From Robiginitomaculum sp. (lineage in GTDB: Bacteria; Pseudomonadota; Alphaproteobacteria; Caulobacterales; Maricaulaceae), in NCBI GenBank assembly GCA_002733605.1, contig NVWK01000006.1, positions 157,263 through 221,262 on the forward strand: a stretch of DNA of 64,000 bases. Reading direction: 5' to 3'. Numbering within the stretch: the stretch's first letter is position 1; the number at the start of each line of letters is the position of its first letter. A program made the translations under genes and the position numbers. The notes beneath the pieces are model-generated. The model worked only from the letters and a program-made list of their open reading frames with translations, was not told where the DNA came from and did no database searches. This document shows, in pieces, positions 29,849 to 38,999 of the stretch.

Positions 29849-31704
29849 GATGGTCTCTTATTTTTTGAAGTTTGATGTGCGCGCTTTAGAGCGGCTATGC
29901 CTCGTGCGATGAGGACGTTAGGCATCCATGGGTAATAACGCCAAATACGGTACTTAACGCGCTTGAGGTATTTCTTACCGTAGAACGGGCTGACGCCTTG
30001 CCAGTTACGAAACGGCATGACTTCGGCAATGGACGGTAATTCTACTAATGCAGGTCTATTGTTACCCAAAAGAAGAATACCAAATTCTGTGCGGCGAATT
30101 TCGTCCTCTGTCATGACAGGCCATGATTCTTCTGAATATCGAAAACTCTCCATTTTGGTGTTAATTTGCCGCTTCCCCGAATGCGATAAATTCATGTAGG
30201 AGGTATCGCCGAGAGTATTTTTTAAATATTTAAGCGTTTCTGGCTCGCGTTGTTTGGGCAGGAATAATTTAATTTCTGCTTCTGACATCAGAACCTTCAA
30301 ACCATGCTTGCCGTAGGCTTTTTCAAATGCATCTAGCGACTGAATATATATGATCAAATTTACGTTGTACGCGCGGCACCACGTCATGAGGCTGACCAAT
30401 TCCTTAAATTTAAAATTTGTGATTTCGTTGAGGTAGAAAGTGACCTTTTTGTGTTTGTTGGGGTGGCGTATCAATTCCTTAAGCATGGCGGAATTGGTCA
30501 ATTCATAGAATTTCTTCAAGGCATATTTGCGGGTTTCACTACCCGTAATAATATCGATTACATCGCGCCCGTCTTGACGCTCATCTTTCAATTCAAAAAA
30601 ACGAAACGAGCTTACTTTTGACTTTTTATGGGCGCGAGTGGCAACATTTAAATCACTCATTTCGCCAACAGCGCCAGAAAGAAAGCTATCAAACTGACGC
30701 TGATCATCCTGCTTCATCTTATCCGCAATGCTTGTGCCAAGCATTGCGTAATATTTTGCGAAATTGGCAACATCCTCATCGGATTGATGCTCTACCCATG
30801 GGCTTTCATGGATGGGCAGTTGGGCGGTAGAGCCGTCTTCTTGTTCCAATCGACCACAGGCATATTTAGCATGATGCAGGAGTGACTCGCGATCTTGTAA
30901 CATGGCAAGCGCGTCCGCTAAAGTCGCATTTTTTCCAGTGATTAAAATACCCGTTACATTGGAGAACAGGATTAACGCTCTTGACCACAGACGAAAAAAA
31001 TTACCGTCACCTTCACCGTTACTATCTGGTTCGGGGTAAATGGTGAAAGCCTGCTCGGTTAAATCTGCATGAACATCAAGAATCCCTCCGTCGCGCGTGA
31101 AATTATCATTGATAATATCGTTGTGGTTATAAGTCGCGCTCTCGCCCAGAATGCCCTCATGCTCATCATCAGCATTTAGGACATTCACGATTTTTTTCAT
31201 ACGCCGAAACGCGACTGCAAATTTACAAGCCGTATCCCCCTTAAAATCCCAGACGACTTTATTACCTGTTACAGAAAACAGGTTGATGTCTTGATGCGTA
31301 CTATCCTTACCCGATCCTGTAGTTCCTACGATTAAGGACACAGCAGGTAGCTCTGTGAAAATCGCCTTGCCGCACAACATACCCCAATAGGAGCCATGGG
31401 CAGGGTCAAAGAGCGTAGGCTTGAGAAGCCCGTGCAGTTCATGAATAGATTTTACAAACCCGCCAGTGCCTTTAAGCCCTGTCGCGATTTTAGCGTCCAA
31501 ACGGTCAAACATATCTGCAAGATTTATCAGAGCATGGGTTAAAAGTGGTGGCACGGCATAAACAGCACAGCCAATCGCTGCCCAATCAATCACATTCACA
31601 CCGCCATAGTAAAAAGGCGGTATGGCCTGCCAGATAACCGTACCAAGTAGTGCAACTTTCAACGCTGCCTTGGTACGCTCGGAACGGGTGGGTTGTGCAG
31701 CCAT
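29836..31704 (-). CDS. VirD4/TraG-type coupling protein
   Basis: 622-aa ATPase that would link the relaxosome to a secretion channel at the inner membrane. Two N-terminal hydrophobic segments (about residues 15-35 and 40-60), Walker A GTTGSGKDST at 127-136, a Walker B-like VTFYLNEITN at about 421-430 with Asn-Glu instead of Asp-Glu, and the TraG-like IIYIQSLDAFEKAYG at about 451-465. No canonical partner ATPase (VirB4/VirB11) is encoded in the element, so a helper channel or an unknown one is needed. Confidence 0.85.
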   Translation of the reverse strand: MAAQPTRSERTKAALKVALLGTVIWQAIPPFYYGGVNVIDWAAIGCAVYAVPPLLTHALINLADMFDRLDAKIATGLKGTGGFVKSIHELHGLLKPTLFDPAHGSYWGMLCGKAIFTELPAVSLIVGTTGSGKDSTHQDINLFSVTGNKVVWDFKGDTACKFAVAFRRMKKIVNVLNADDEHEGILGESATYNHNDIINDNFTRDGGILDVHADLTEQAFTIYPEPDSNGEGDGNFFRLWSRALILFSNVTGILITGKNATLADALAMLQDRESLLHHAKYACGRLEQEDGSTAQLPIHESPWVEHQSDEDVANFAKYYAMLGTSIADKMKQDDQRQFDSFLSGAVGEMSDLNVATRAHKKSKVSSFRFFELKDERQDGRDVIDIITGSETRKYALKKFYELTNSAMLKELIRHPNKHKKVTFYLNEITNFKFKELVSLMTWCRAYNVNLIIYIQSLDAFEKAYGKHGLKVLMSEAEIKLFLPKQREPETLKYLKNTLGDTSYMNLSHSGKRQINTKMESFRYSEESWPVMTEDEIRRTEFGILLLGNNRPALVELPSIAEVMPFRNWQGVSPFYGKKYLKRVKYRIWRYYPWMPNVLIARGIAALKRAHQTSKNKRPSCQD

Positions 31705-31778
31705 TACTGCCCCGCACCATGACGCAAGCGTGTTACTTCAACACTAGCCGCACCATTGGCCTTGAAATATGCAGGCCA

Positions 31779-32588
31779 TCATTTGCGGATTTCATTGTTG
31801 GTGCAATACGGCAATGTTGCTTGCGGCAGGAGATAACTTTCAACCAACAAGAACTGCACATCAACACCAGTAAATGATCTGGGTTCAACATGGGTATATC
31901 GTTTCTGCATTTTGAAAATGCTAAACGGCGGTAAATCCCCTTTTACGGAACAGAACCGCGCGATCTCGGAGTTTTGGATGCCATCCGTGATCACCGTCAA
32001 GCTACGGTACTGACTGTTAAAGCCAGAGGTGCGAGAAATGCCTTGGAGTTGCTCCAATATGGGAGAGTCTAGCGCCGCCTTGGATATGTCCTGCGCGTCA
32101 CGCAAAACTTGCTTTACAATAGCATCATATTCTTCTTTGGCGTCCATTGCTTGCCGCGCAAGGTATGGGGCAAGTTTTTTGGGTGCGCCCAGTGCATCTT
32201 GTTCTGCTACAGTCGCCGCAGGTTTGCAAATTGAGGCAACAGGCTTTGGCAATGATCTGTCCGTATCGGATGCAGTTGTATAAACAGAAATACGTGCATT
32301 TGCAGGAGCGTTCTCATAAAGTTGATCAAACCCCGTTTGGTAATCACGATATTGTCGCGGGGATAAATCTTGTTGCATTGAGTTATCCAAAAAACCAACG
32401 GCTTGGTGTTGATCTTTAAGGGCGTAACAATAATCTGCGCCCATCTTCTCTGTTTTCAGTTGTTGGTTCATGATGATTCCGCCGCCGCCCAACACCACGG
32501 TTGGCATTATAATTAGCGCGGCTATTTTCTTAAAATTGCCGTTATTGTTTGGTCTGCGAGATTTTTGCTTTTTGTATGAACTAGCCAT
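31779..32588 (-). CDS. membrane-anchored vWA-like protein
   Basis: 269 aa with a basic N-terminus, one membrane anchor (IAALIIMPTVVLGGGGIIM, about residues 22-40) and an outside domain with four or more Cys. FLDNSMQ and SLTVITDGIQNSE resemble the first strand and the TDG strand of a von Willebrand A fold, with a degenerate metal site. It lies 2 nt from the upstream gene and 74 nt before the coupling protein, so a role in the transfer envelope complex is plausible but not shown. Confidence 0.5.
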   Translation of the reverse strand: MASSYKKQKSRRPNNNGNFKKIAALIIMPTVVLGGGGIIMNQQLKTEKMGADYCYALKDQHQAVGFLDNSMQQDLSPRQYRDYQTGFDQLYENAPANARISVYTTASDTDRSLPKPVASICKPAATVAEQDALGAPKKLAPYLARQAMDAKEEYDAIVKQVLRDAQDISKAALDSPILEQLQGISRTSGFNSQYRSLTVITDGIQNSEIARFCSVKGDLPPFSIFKMQKRYTHVEPRSFTGVDVQFLLVESYLLPQATLPYCTNNEIRK

Positions 32589-32590
32589 GG

Positions 32591-33856
32591 TTAGACTCCT
32601 TTAGGTTCTTGGGTTGGTGAAAGGTTGGGTTGGGTTGCGCGGTACTGCGTATGCGCTACCTGAATTTTGTTGCGGGCATCATCGAGGGTGGCTTCAAGCT
32701 CACTAACAAGTGCGCGTAGTTCTATGGCTTGCGCCGCGCCCTCATGGGCATCGCTATAGTCAGCGTCACTGATAAGAGGGAGTTTCAAGGCATCGAAAAC
32801 CTCTAAACCTAAATCGGGGATGGGGTCGATTTTAACGCCCTTGATTTTCTCATAGCGGTCAATTTCATGGCGTTGACGCGCAATGAGCGCATTTTTCGCC
32901 ACATCAATCTCATGGTTGAATTCACGGCGCGGATTATTGATTTTAGCTAGCCCGTCAGCACGTTTACGCTCTACATCTTCAATGCGTTCCAGTGCGGCAT
33001 AGGCATCTTCGAGAACACTCTCGATACGATCTGTAATCATATCGTCTGTATCAAAAACAAACACTTCTACGTCCGAATTAATAGAATCTGTAGCGAACTC
33101 CTGTGCGGCTGATAATCCAATAATAGGGTCTATTTTATACCCCTTGATAATAGCGACGAAGCTAGACGCACTCGCTATGACGATTACAACAATTGATGTC
33201 GCATTGTTGACGGTTTGAAAGAAGCTAATTTCATTAAAGCTAAATACGGCTTCATGGCTACCTGTTGCACGTACCCGTGCCGCAACGAATATCAACAGCA
33301 CTAAGACACCTAGTAAGGCGTAAAAACCTATCTTGCCCTGTGTTTGAATTCTTTTGTCTTGCGGAGTTAGGTTGACACCGTTCGCCTTATAGCGAGCGTA
33401 ACGCAGTGTAAAATATCCAGCCAACATGCCAGTAACTACATTAACGAGAGCAAAAATAAACCCAAAACTCAAGCCCGCAGGAACACTCATTAGACCGTCT
33501 AAAGCCATCAACGCACCAACAATCACTCCCTCAAAAAGCGTGAGTGGCATGGTGGCAAGCAAGGTATCAATCCAGTTATGACGTTTCGGTGGTGTGGCTA
33601 TGCCATTCTCATCCAAGACAGCAAGCACATGCTCTGCGCGTTCTCTGCGGTGATCTACAAACTCTGAAAGCAATTCTTTGAATTGCCCCAACGACAGCCC
33701 AATCCATATTTTCATGCGTTCAAGCGTTTTAATTCGACCAGAGTTATCGACATAATGTGCTTGCGACAGAAACTCTTGCGCACGCGCTTGAAGTTCAGCA
33801 CTTTTTGCGCCGAGTTTATCGAAAAGTTCTTCGTATGTGTTGTCATGGCGGCTCAT
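32591..33856 (-). CDS. multi-pass membrane protein with coiled-coil tail
   Basis: 421 aa, not recognised. Roughly four hydrophobic segments in two pairs (about residues 105-150 and 175-240: LTLFEGVIVGALMALDGLM, FGFIFALVNVVTGMLAGYF, FYALLGVLVLLIFVAARV, SIVVIVIASASSFVAII), a charged N-terminal helical domain and a long helical C-terminal cytoplasmic part rich in Glu/Arg/Asp. Directly upstream of the vWA-like gene in the transfer operon; candidate structural component. Confidence 0.6.
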   Translation of the reverse strand: MSRHDNTYEELFDKLGAKSAELQARAQEFLSQAHYVDNSGRIKTLERMKIWIGLSLGQFKELLSEFVDHRRERAEHVLAVLDENGIATPPKRHNWIDTLLATMPLTLFEGVIVGALMALDGLMSVPAGLSFGFIFALVNVVTGMLAGYFTLRYARYKANGVNLTPQDKRIQTQGKIGFYALLGVLVLLIFVAARVRATGSHEAVFSFNEISFFQTVNNATSIVVIVIASASSFVAIIKGYKIDPIIGLSAAQEFATDSINSDVEVFVFDTDDMITDRIESVLEDAYAALERIEDVERKRADGLAKINNPRREFNHEIDVAKNALIARQRHEIDRYEKIKGVKIDPIPDLGLEVFDALKLPLISDADYSDAHEGAAQAIELRALVSELEATLDDARNKIQVAHTQYRATQPNLSPTQEPKGV

Positions 33857-33894
33857 TGCAATTCTCCTTTTTATTGCTGTGGAAATATTGGGGG

Positions 33895-34545
33895 TTAGAA
33901 CGGGATCATTTCGTCAAGGTCGTCCCGCTCAGAGGGGAGGTTTTCAATGCTGCTTATAAATTTTTCTTCCGCGTGACGAATTGCAAAGTTCGCATCGGAA
34001 CTTGCCTGTATAACCCGTTCAATGCTCCGCTCTAGATAAGCGCAGGCCATTTCCGCTTCGGCAATAATTTCAGGCTGTGAACTGGCAACTTTAAGCATTG
34101 ATGCGAGATGATTAATCTGATTGATGGCACCAGTTTGTGCTATACCAATGTCAAGGCTATCTACCGCTTCGCGAAGGTCAGGAATTGATTCCAACAATTT
34201 ATAACGTAGGCTTCCAACCGCCACGAGCTTATCCCTATAAGTTCGTGCTAGCCTCAGTGAACTGCGAAGCTCTGATAGCATAAGATCAGTATTCCGCTGA
34301 ATAGCCGTTACTGCGGCAACCTTAACGCCTGAAATAGTAGTTTCAGCTTGGACATTAGGAAACCCGCGCTCTTGTTCCCACCTTTGCCGAAATTCAGCAC
34401 TGCTAACATGCGCTGCAAAATGTTTATCAAATTGCTCGATGCACTCAGTCACAATATTGGCGAAACTAAGAAGGTTAGGCTTGGTCTGGTCTGCAATCGG
34501 CATCTCATCAACGCTCGCAGATTTACGAATTTTATATTGTTTCAT
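33895..34545 (-). CDS. hypothetical helical protein of the transfer operon
   Basis: 216 aa, soluble and mostly helical (LRSSLRLARTYRDKLVAVGS; MLKVASSQPEIIAEAEMACA), ending in acidic SERDDLDEMIPF. No known motif. It lies 38 nt before the membrane protein gene on the same strand. Confidence 0.55.
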   Translation of the reverse strand: MKQYKIRKSASVDEMPIADQTKPNLLSFANIVTECIEQFDKHFAAHVSSAEFRQRWEQERGFPNVQAETTISGVKVAAVTAIQRNTDLMLSELRSSLRLARTYRDKLVAVGSLRYKLLESIPDLREAVDSLDIGIAQTGAINQINHLASMLKVASSQPEIIAEAEMACAYLERSIERVIQASSDANFAIRHAEEKFISSIENLPSERDDLDEMIPF

Positions 34546-34635
34546 GATGTCGTCCTTTATGTTTGCCCTAAAATGAGGCCGAGTTCGTCCGTTCGCCCCA
34601 AGGGGGCGTTGAAAACTCCAATGATGTTGAAGCGG

Positions 34636-35094
34636 TTAGCTCTGCTCGGAGAGCAAAGGCTCGTTGTTGCAAGTGGGGTTTTGACACCCGACTTTAGTTA
34701 CAGTTGAAATATCGGGGGTTTGGTTGGTGGCTTGCTCTTGGCTTGCCCAAGCAAAGGCCGCACTCGCCACGATCATCACAGCAAATGTGCGAGTATTAAA
34801 CGGCTCGCCCATGGCAATACTTAAAACCTGCGTGGCCAATAATGTGCCAAGTAAGGCAATGAACGTGGTTATGGCGAAACTGGTGGCTGCGCCGCTGCGA
34901 TAGAGCCAATACATGCCTAGACTAGCGCAGGAATAAATGACGAGACTAAGAGCAACCAATGCCCAACTTTCTTTATCTGCACCAAGCTTCAGGGTAGCTC
35001 CGCCAATTGCGGAGAATGTGCATACGCTGACGAGCGCCCCCGTAGAAACCATTAAGTCGTGCGCTGTCATATCGGATATGTTGGCGAAGAGCAT
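34636..35094 (-). CDS. small multi-pass membrane protein
   Basis: 152 aa. The ATG at 35094 lies 1 nt after the stop of the preceding 68-aa gene; a longer in-frame start at 35265 would overlap that gene almost entirely and is rejected. Four hydrophobic segments (STGALVSVCTFSAIGGATL, SWALVALSLVIYSCASLGM, AITTFIALLGTLLATQVL, FAVMIVASAAFAWA), then a short Cys-containing tail. Not recognised. Confidence 0.55.
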   Translation of the reverse strand: MLFANISDMTAHDLMVSTGALVSVCTFSAIGGATLKLGADKESWALVALSLVIYSCASLGMYWLYRSGAATSFAITTFIALLGTLLATQVLSIAMGEPFNTRTFAVMIVASAAFAWASQEQATNQTPDISTVTKVGCQNPTCNNEPLLSEQS

Positions 35095-35095
35095 T

Positions 35096-35302
35096 TTAAA
35101 TCTCCGCCTGTGCCGCAGCAAAACCCCAACCATCCATCCAAATTTCTTTGTCAAAATCAGAAAGGTTTTGCGGAGGAATAGCGCCGCTATAAAGCGCGTA
35201 TGATCGAACGCCGTCTTGATAGATGAAACGCATATGCGCCAAATCATGTTTTTTTGTACGCTCAAATAATTGGAGGGATTTTGATTTTTTCGATATTGGC
35301 AT
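35096..35302 (-). CDS. small protein, first gene of the transfer operon
   Basis: 68 aa: MPISKKSKSLQLFERTKKHD, then a compact domain MRFIYQDGVRSYALYSGAI with FDKEIWMDGWGF. Not recognised. It is coupled to the downstream membrane protein (stop TAA, 1 nt, ATG) and follows a good promoter with tandem operators. Confidence 0.55.
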   Translation of the reverse strand: MPISKKSKSLQLFERTKKHDLAHMRFIYQDGVRSYALYSGAIPPQNLSDFDKEIWMDGWGFAAAQAEI

Positions 35303-35361
35303 AGTAGACCTCGTTTAAAACGCGGCCTTTACATACAAATTCGTTAACCGCTATAAACGGT

Positions 35362-35399
35362 ATTACTTTAAAGTGTATTCACTTTCAAGGTGTGTTCAC
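35362..35399 (-). promoter_or_regulatory. transfer-operon promoter with tandem repeats
   Basis: On the minus strand TTGAAA-N17-TAATAC fits a sigma-70 promoter. Overlapping it are two imperfect direct repeats, GTGAACACACCTTGAAA and GTGAATACACTTTAAA, in helical phase (16-17 nt apart), and a TACCG/CGGTTA inverted repeat just downstream. The ribbon-helix-helix gene directly upstream is the obvious candidate binder. Confidence 0.5.
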
Positions 35400-35417
35400 A
35401 TTAACATTTAGTAATGT

Positions 35418-35954
35418 TTATGGGTTGTCATGTTTATTCTCATCATAAATAGTTATCGGCGTCTTGTTTTCAAATTCGACATCCATATTATCACGAAGAG
35501 CTTTACGAATAGATGCCCTATAATAGTCAGAGATCGAAACGCCTTGAGCATTTGCCTCTTTTTGTAATTCATCAATCAACTCAAAAGACAATTGAAAACC
35601 TACTCGTTTCATTCGATGGCTACCCGTGCCTCGTACAGGCTTTGCCCCCGCCGCAAACTCTTCAGTCGTGCGTCGTACATATTTTTGTTCAGGTAGTATT
35701 GTTTTTCGGTAAACCCAGTTCCCATCTTTTTTCTTCAATAGTGTCGCCTCGCCATCCTTAATGAATTCATCAAGTATAGAGCGTGGGTATTTTTTTAGGG
35801 TAGTGTTATCTGTTTTCTTGTCCACAGGTGGAAGGCCTTTGATGGAATCCAACAACGACCTAATAGCCGCAATATCAGGTATATCACTCTCATCATACGA
35901 TGAAAGTTTCGCTTCAATTGAAGCTATAGCTGATTTTAATCTGTCATCTGACAA
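35418..35954 (-). CDS. ribbon-helix-helix-like DNA-binding protein
   Basis: 178 aa with a TTG start. The C-terminal region from about residue 115 (KRVGFQLSFELIDELQKEAN, then VSISDYYRASIRKALRDN) has the strand-helix-helix look of RHH regulators; the N-terminal half is helical and charged. The frame stays open upstream of the TTG to 36015 without an ATG (a segment reading LANIGLAPLKCSGR), so the N-terminus is uncertain or was altered by a rearrangement. It adjoins the operator-like repeats of the transfer promoter. Confidence 0.55.
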   Translation of the reverse strand: MSDDRLKSAIASIEAKLSSYDESDIPDIAAIRSLLDSIKGLPPVDKKTDNTTLKKYPRSILDEFIKDGEATLLKKKDGNWVYRKTILPEQKYVRRTTEEFAAGAKPVRGTGSHRMKRVGFQLSFELIDELQKEANAQGVSISDYYRASIRKALRDNMDVEFENKTPITIYDENKHDNP

Positions 35955-36051
35955 TATCTTATCTCGTCCATCTTTAATTGAATTCAGTCTACCCGAACAC
36001 TTTAGCGGGGCTAACCCAATATTGGCAAGTTAGATTTTGCATAATAAATTA

Positions 36052-36198
36052 CTATTCAAATCGTGATTGATTAGTCTCTATTATGCTAATTTGATTGTAT
36101 TTTTTTAAAATTTTCTCAATTTCATCTAACGCCAAATTTGTTTCAGCGTTAGGCTCTTTCAAGAGAATTGTGAATGGCGCCTTGTCCTCGTCGTACAT
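36052..36198 (-). CDS. 48-aa hypothetical protein
   Basis: Short open frame MYDEDKAPFTILLKEPNAET ... ending TNQSRFE with a strong ribosome site (AAAGGAGT, 9 nt before the ATG). Amphipathic charged helix LALDEIEKILKKYNQ. Overlaps the next upstream small frame by about 50 nt. Not recognised. Confidence 0.4.
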   Translation of the reverse strand: MYDEDKAPFTILLKEPNAETNLALDEIEKILKKYNQISIIETNQSRFE

Positions 36199-36385
36199 GG
36201 CTATGGACTCCTTTCGTTATCGTTTCTATAAAATTGATGCTTCGTTTAAAATTTGGACTGGAATTCAAAAATTCAGTTATCGCGAGTGACTTTCGAGTAG
36301 TGTTAACGGGTGCAGGTGGCGCTTGTCGCGCATCTGTGGCATTAGGTACGCTAAGACCTAAGTTTGTTTTTGTGTGTAGTTCCAT
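36149..36385 (-). CDS. 78-aa hypothetical protein
   Basis: MELHTKTNLGLSVPNATDAR, then APPAPVNTTRKSLAITEFLN; preceded by TAGGAAAA. Its 3' end overlaps the 48-aa frame that has a better ribosome site, so at least one of the two could be spurious. Divergent from the 298-aa gene that starts at 36512. Confidence 0.3.
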   Translation of the reverse strand: MELHTKTNLGLSVPNATDARQAPPAPVNTTRKSLAITEFLNSSPNFKRSINFIETITKGVHSHVRRGQGAIHNSLERA

Positions 36386-36511
36386 TGTATTTTTCCTATT
36401 TTTGGAGTTGATGCTAACCTATAAACCATTTATATGTTAAATATCCAACAATTGGAATTGTTATACGCTAACAATAGCTTTAGCAAGTATTTTTTTTGAA
36501 ATGAGGCGCAA

Positions 36512-37408
36512 ATGACATTCAGATTAAATGAAGACCAACTTCTAGCGCTACGGTTGCTCATTACGTATTTACAGAAAAAATTTGGAGTTACCCGAGGCGA
36601 TATTACAAACAATGTGAATAGCCAACTTGAGGATAGAGAGCTAACAGATGCGCAGATTTCAGAAATAATCGCAGGGCAAAGACCTAAGCTTCAAATCGCG
36701 CTTTATAATGCTGTAAAGGTTTTAAGTGATCAATATTTAGATAATATAGACCCATGGGCATTCAGTATTTATCAGGAGGTTTATAAGGCGAATGCTCATT
36801 CAGCTATTTTTGAGAAAGCAGGCTTATCAACAATGATGGCGCAAGCAAGTGATTTGAACTTTGATAAATTACAAAGATTTTCCAATAACTATGCAGGAAT
36901 ATACGTATATGCTCGTTTTTCTTCTCAGTGGGAAGGGGAAAGGGAAAAATCTATTCTTTGTGGAATCATGGAAATCAAGCCGCATAAATCAAACGAGAAA
37001 TTTTTGCGGTGTGTGAGTTATTCACAAAATAGATCATTAGCCCGAAGAGACCCAACTGGTGATAATCATAATAAATTTAGCGGGGTCATTTTTCCGTTCA
37101 ATGATTATTTCTACGAAATTTGCTTCGACGAAGAAACTGGCTATCCAGTATTTGCTGCAAACAAAAATTTCAAGAGACGCGTCCCAAATTTTGCAGGTAT
37201 ATCAATGAGCAGGTATTCAGCAGGAAGAATGATATCCGCAAGAACAGTTTACCGAAGATTAGAAGATTGCAAAAGTCTTGAAGATGCAAAATCATATATG
37301 AAATACATTACTCCAGAAGAATTTAAGCAAGAATTTACATTTGAAATACGTGACTTGGAGAATCTCGGACGCTTTAAGGGAAGAACTCCTCTAACAAGCA
37401 TAGAATAG
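36512..37408 (+). CDS. hypothetical protein with N-terminal HTH-like region
   Basis: 298 aa, AT-rich. The N-terminal ~85 residues (LRLLITYLQKKFGVTRGDIT, LTDAQISEIIAGQRPKLQIA) resemble a helix-turn-helix; a beta-rich C-terminal part (YAGIYVYARFSSQWEGEREK; GVIFPFNDYFYEICFDEETG) could be a sensor or effector domain. No catalytic motif seen. It stands alone on the plus strand next to the large non-coding region and could be the element's regulator. Confidence 0.55.
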   Translation: MTFRLNEDQLLALRLLITYLQKKFGVTRGDITNNVNSQLEDRELTDAQISEIIAGQRPKLQIALYNAVKVLSDQYLDNIDPWAFSIYQEVYKANAHSAIFEKAGLSTMMAQASDLNFDKLQRFSNNYAGIYVYARFSSQWEGEREKSILCGIMEIKPHKSNEKFLRCVSYSQNRSLARRDPTGDNHNKFSGVIFPFNDYFYEICFDEETGYPVFAANKNFKRRVPNFAGISMSRYSAGRMISARTVYRRLEDCKSLEDAKSYMKYITPEEFKQEFTFEIRDLENLGRFKGRTPLTSIE

Positions 37409-38240
37409 TGAGCGAGCCAGAAAAGGGTTCTGAGCAAGTAACCAAAAGTCATGCATCGCACTCATAATTCAAACACCTCACTTCCCCATATTTAAGTAAA
37501 CCCACTCCACTTCGTACAGGGTAATCTGTTCCGCGCCTACGTCTACCGCGACCCGCTTCGCCAATACTCCGCGCAATAACTACCACACCAAGGCTTCACG
37601 GCAACACAGCCCAACTCCAACCTCACCAGACCAAATCAAATCAATCCAAAACATCACAGACCCAAAGACCCAAACTCAAACATCACCAAAAACACATAGA
37701 CCCGCTCCACTACCCTCCGCGCAAGCTGTGCATTTGTAAACAAATGCGCTTGCCAAAGAGGGGAAACCCCTCTGTTGGATACTCCCCGTTGGCGCAAAAT
37801 AGACCCACCTACTGGTCAGGTCATCTTTGCACCAAGTCATCCGTATCGCCGAATGAATTCACTCGCAGGGTTGGAGCGTGACCTACTCCATCTGCACCAA
37901 CCATGTCCAAACGTTTGCTCGTTCAATCAGCAGTCATAGGAGCGTTCCTGCTCCTCGGACACCACCATGACCAACCCTGCGCGGATTGAATGCGCGTCAG
38001 CATGTCAGCGCTGAACCCGACCAAAGCACCATGCCTTGGAACTGATCTCGCATCCTGAATAATAGATTGCATTTTATCTATATTTAATCTGATCTTAAAA
38101 TCTATTTGTCATACTGAAAGCACCTAAACTAACAATACAAGTAGGTGAAAATTGGCGAAGTTAGGGACATTGCTATACTTTGATATTTTTGATTGTTTAT
38201 CTATAGATAAACACGACTTCCCAAATATGGGGTGGTCGGT
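37409..38240. other. structured non-coding region, candidate oriT or origin
   Basis: This 830-nt gap is the largest in the element and has no convincing gene. Between about 37590 and 37720 the plus strand is almost free of G and T (CA-rich), with AGACCC at 37658, 37666, 37698 and 37801. It is followed by perfect hairpins GCATTTGT-aa-ACAAATGC (37730-37747) and AGAGGGG-aaa-CCCCTCT (37757-37773), AGGAGC/GCTCCT (37938-37955), and an 11-bp inverted repeat CGCAGGGTTGG/CCAACCCTGCG (37864-37874, 37971-37981). Such skewed, palindrome-rich DNA suits a transfer or replication origin or a structured RNA; no nick site was recognised. Confidence 0.4.
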
Positions 38241-38999
38241 ATGAAGCGCATTTTTGATGATGTAGCGAACCCTTTGATACAATCCACTCTTGAGGGGAAA
38301 GCCCTAGAACAGAAAATTCTCATGGCTTCAAAAGGTGCAGACGGTGACGATTCCGTCGCGGGTGGTCACAAAGCAAAAGGTGTTGCCCAAACTGGTGCAG
38401 GTTCAAACTCCAGTAAGAAAAAATCTGCACAGAACTATCTCGATATGATTCAGATGCAACAGAGATTGCAAACTGAACTTAACGGTATGATAATTGGCTT
38501 AGGAAAAATGGGTGATGATTTACATGAGATTGATCTACGCATGGCAGAGCGCCAGAAGATGATTGATTTTATAACGCATGAAATACACGATGTGTCCGAT
38601 TTAGTTGACGGCAATGGTGAGTGGAATCCGCGTGTAAAAGCAATTTTGAAAGAGCATGGGAAAGAACATTTATCTGCCGATGATGCCTATGTCTTTATTT
38701 CAGGAACATTGATGCAACGGCTTTATGATGAGCAACAAGTGGATCAAGGAAGCCGTGATGATCTAGCTGATACGATTGAGCAGGAATACAGTGATATTCA
38801 GAATAAACTCAAAGAAGGTCGTGCCCTAGGTTTGGATATGTCGGAAGAAGAACAGGCTGTGGCCGTTGTCATGGACAACATGAGCGATTCAGTAGAACGT
38901 GCGGTAAATGTGATTGCAGAACAAGAAGTCAAGAGAGAAGCTTCATTAGAAACAAATGATGGTTGGGATTTTCTGTTTGATGAAACGCCCTCTTTATAA
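38241..38999 (+). CDS. hypothetical coiled-coil protein
   Basis: 252 aa from the ATG at 38241 (a GTG lies 9 nt upstream). The N-terminal part has a Gly/Ser/Lys linker; from residue ~70 it is helical and charged (MIQMQQRLQTELNGMIIGLG, EIDLRMAERQKMIDFITHEI) and ends in an acidic, aromatic DGWDFLFDETPSL. Not recognised. It ends in a 6-nt overlap with a convergent gene. Confidence 0.5.
   Translation: MKRIFDDVANPLIQSTLEGKALEQKILMASKGADGDDSVAGGHKAKGVAQTGAGSNSSKKKSAQNYLDMIQMQQRLQTELNGMIIGLGKMGDDLHEIDLRMAERQKMIDFITHEIHDVSDLVDGNGEWNPRVKAILKEHGKEHLSADDAYVFISGTLMQRLYDEQQVDQGSRDDLADTIEQEYSDIQNKLKEGRALGLDMSEEEQAVAVVMDNMSDSVERAVNVIAEQEVKREASLETNDGWDFLFDETPSL

Noticed and set aside
34636..35265. Longer 209-residue version of the membrane protein
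   Set aside because: Its first 57 codons overlap the 68-aa gene in another frame; the ATG at 35094 directly follows that gene's stop.
36174..36440. 88-codon plus-strand frame
   Set aside because: Opposite to two small minus-strand frames with better ribosome sites; no protein-like character.
37861..38040. Possible coding remnant in the non-coding region
   Set aside because: All frames are broken by stops and the inverted repeats explain the local order better.
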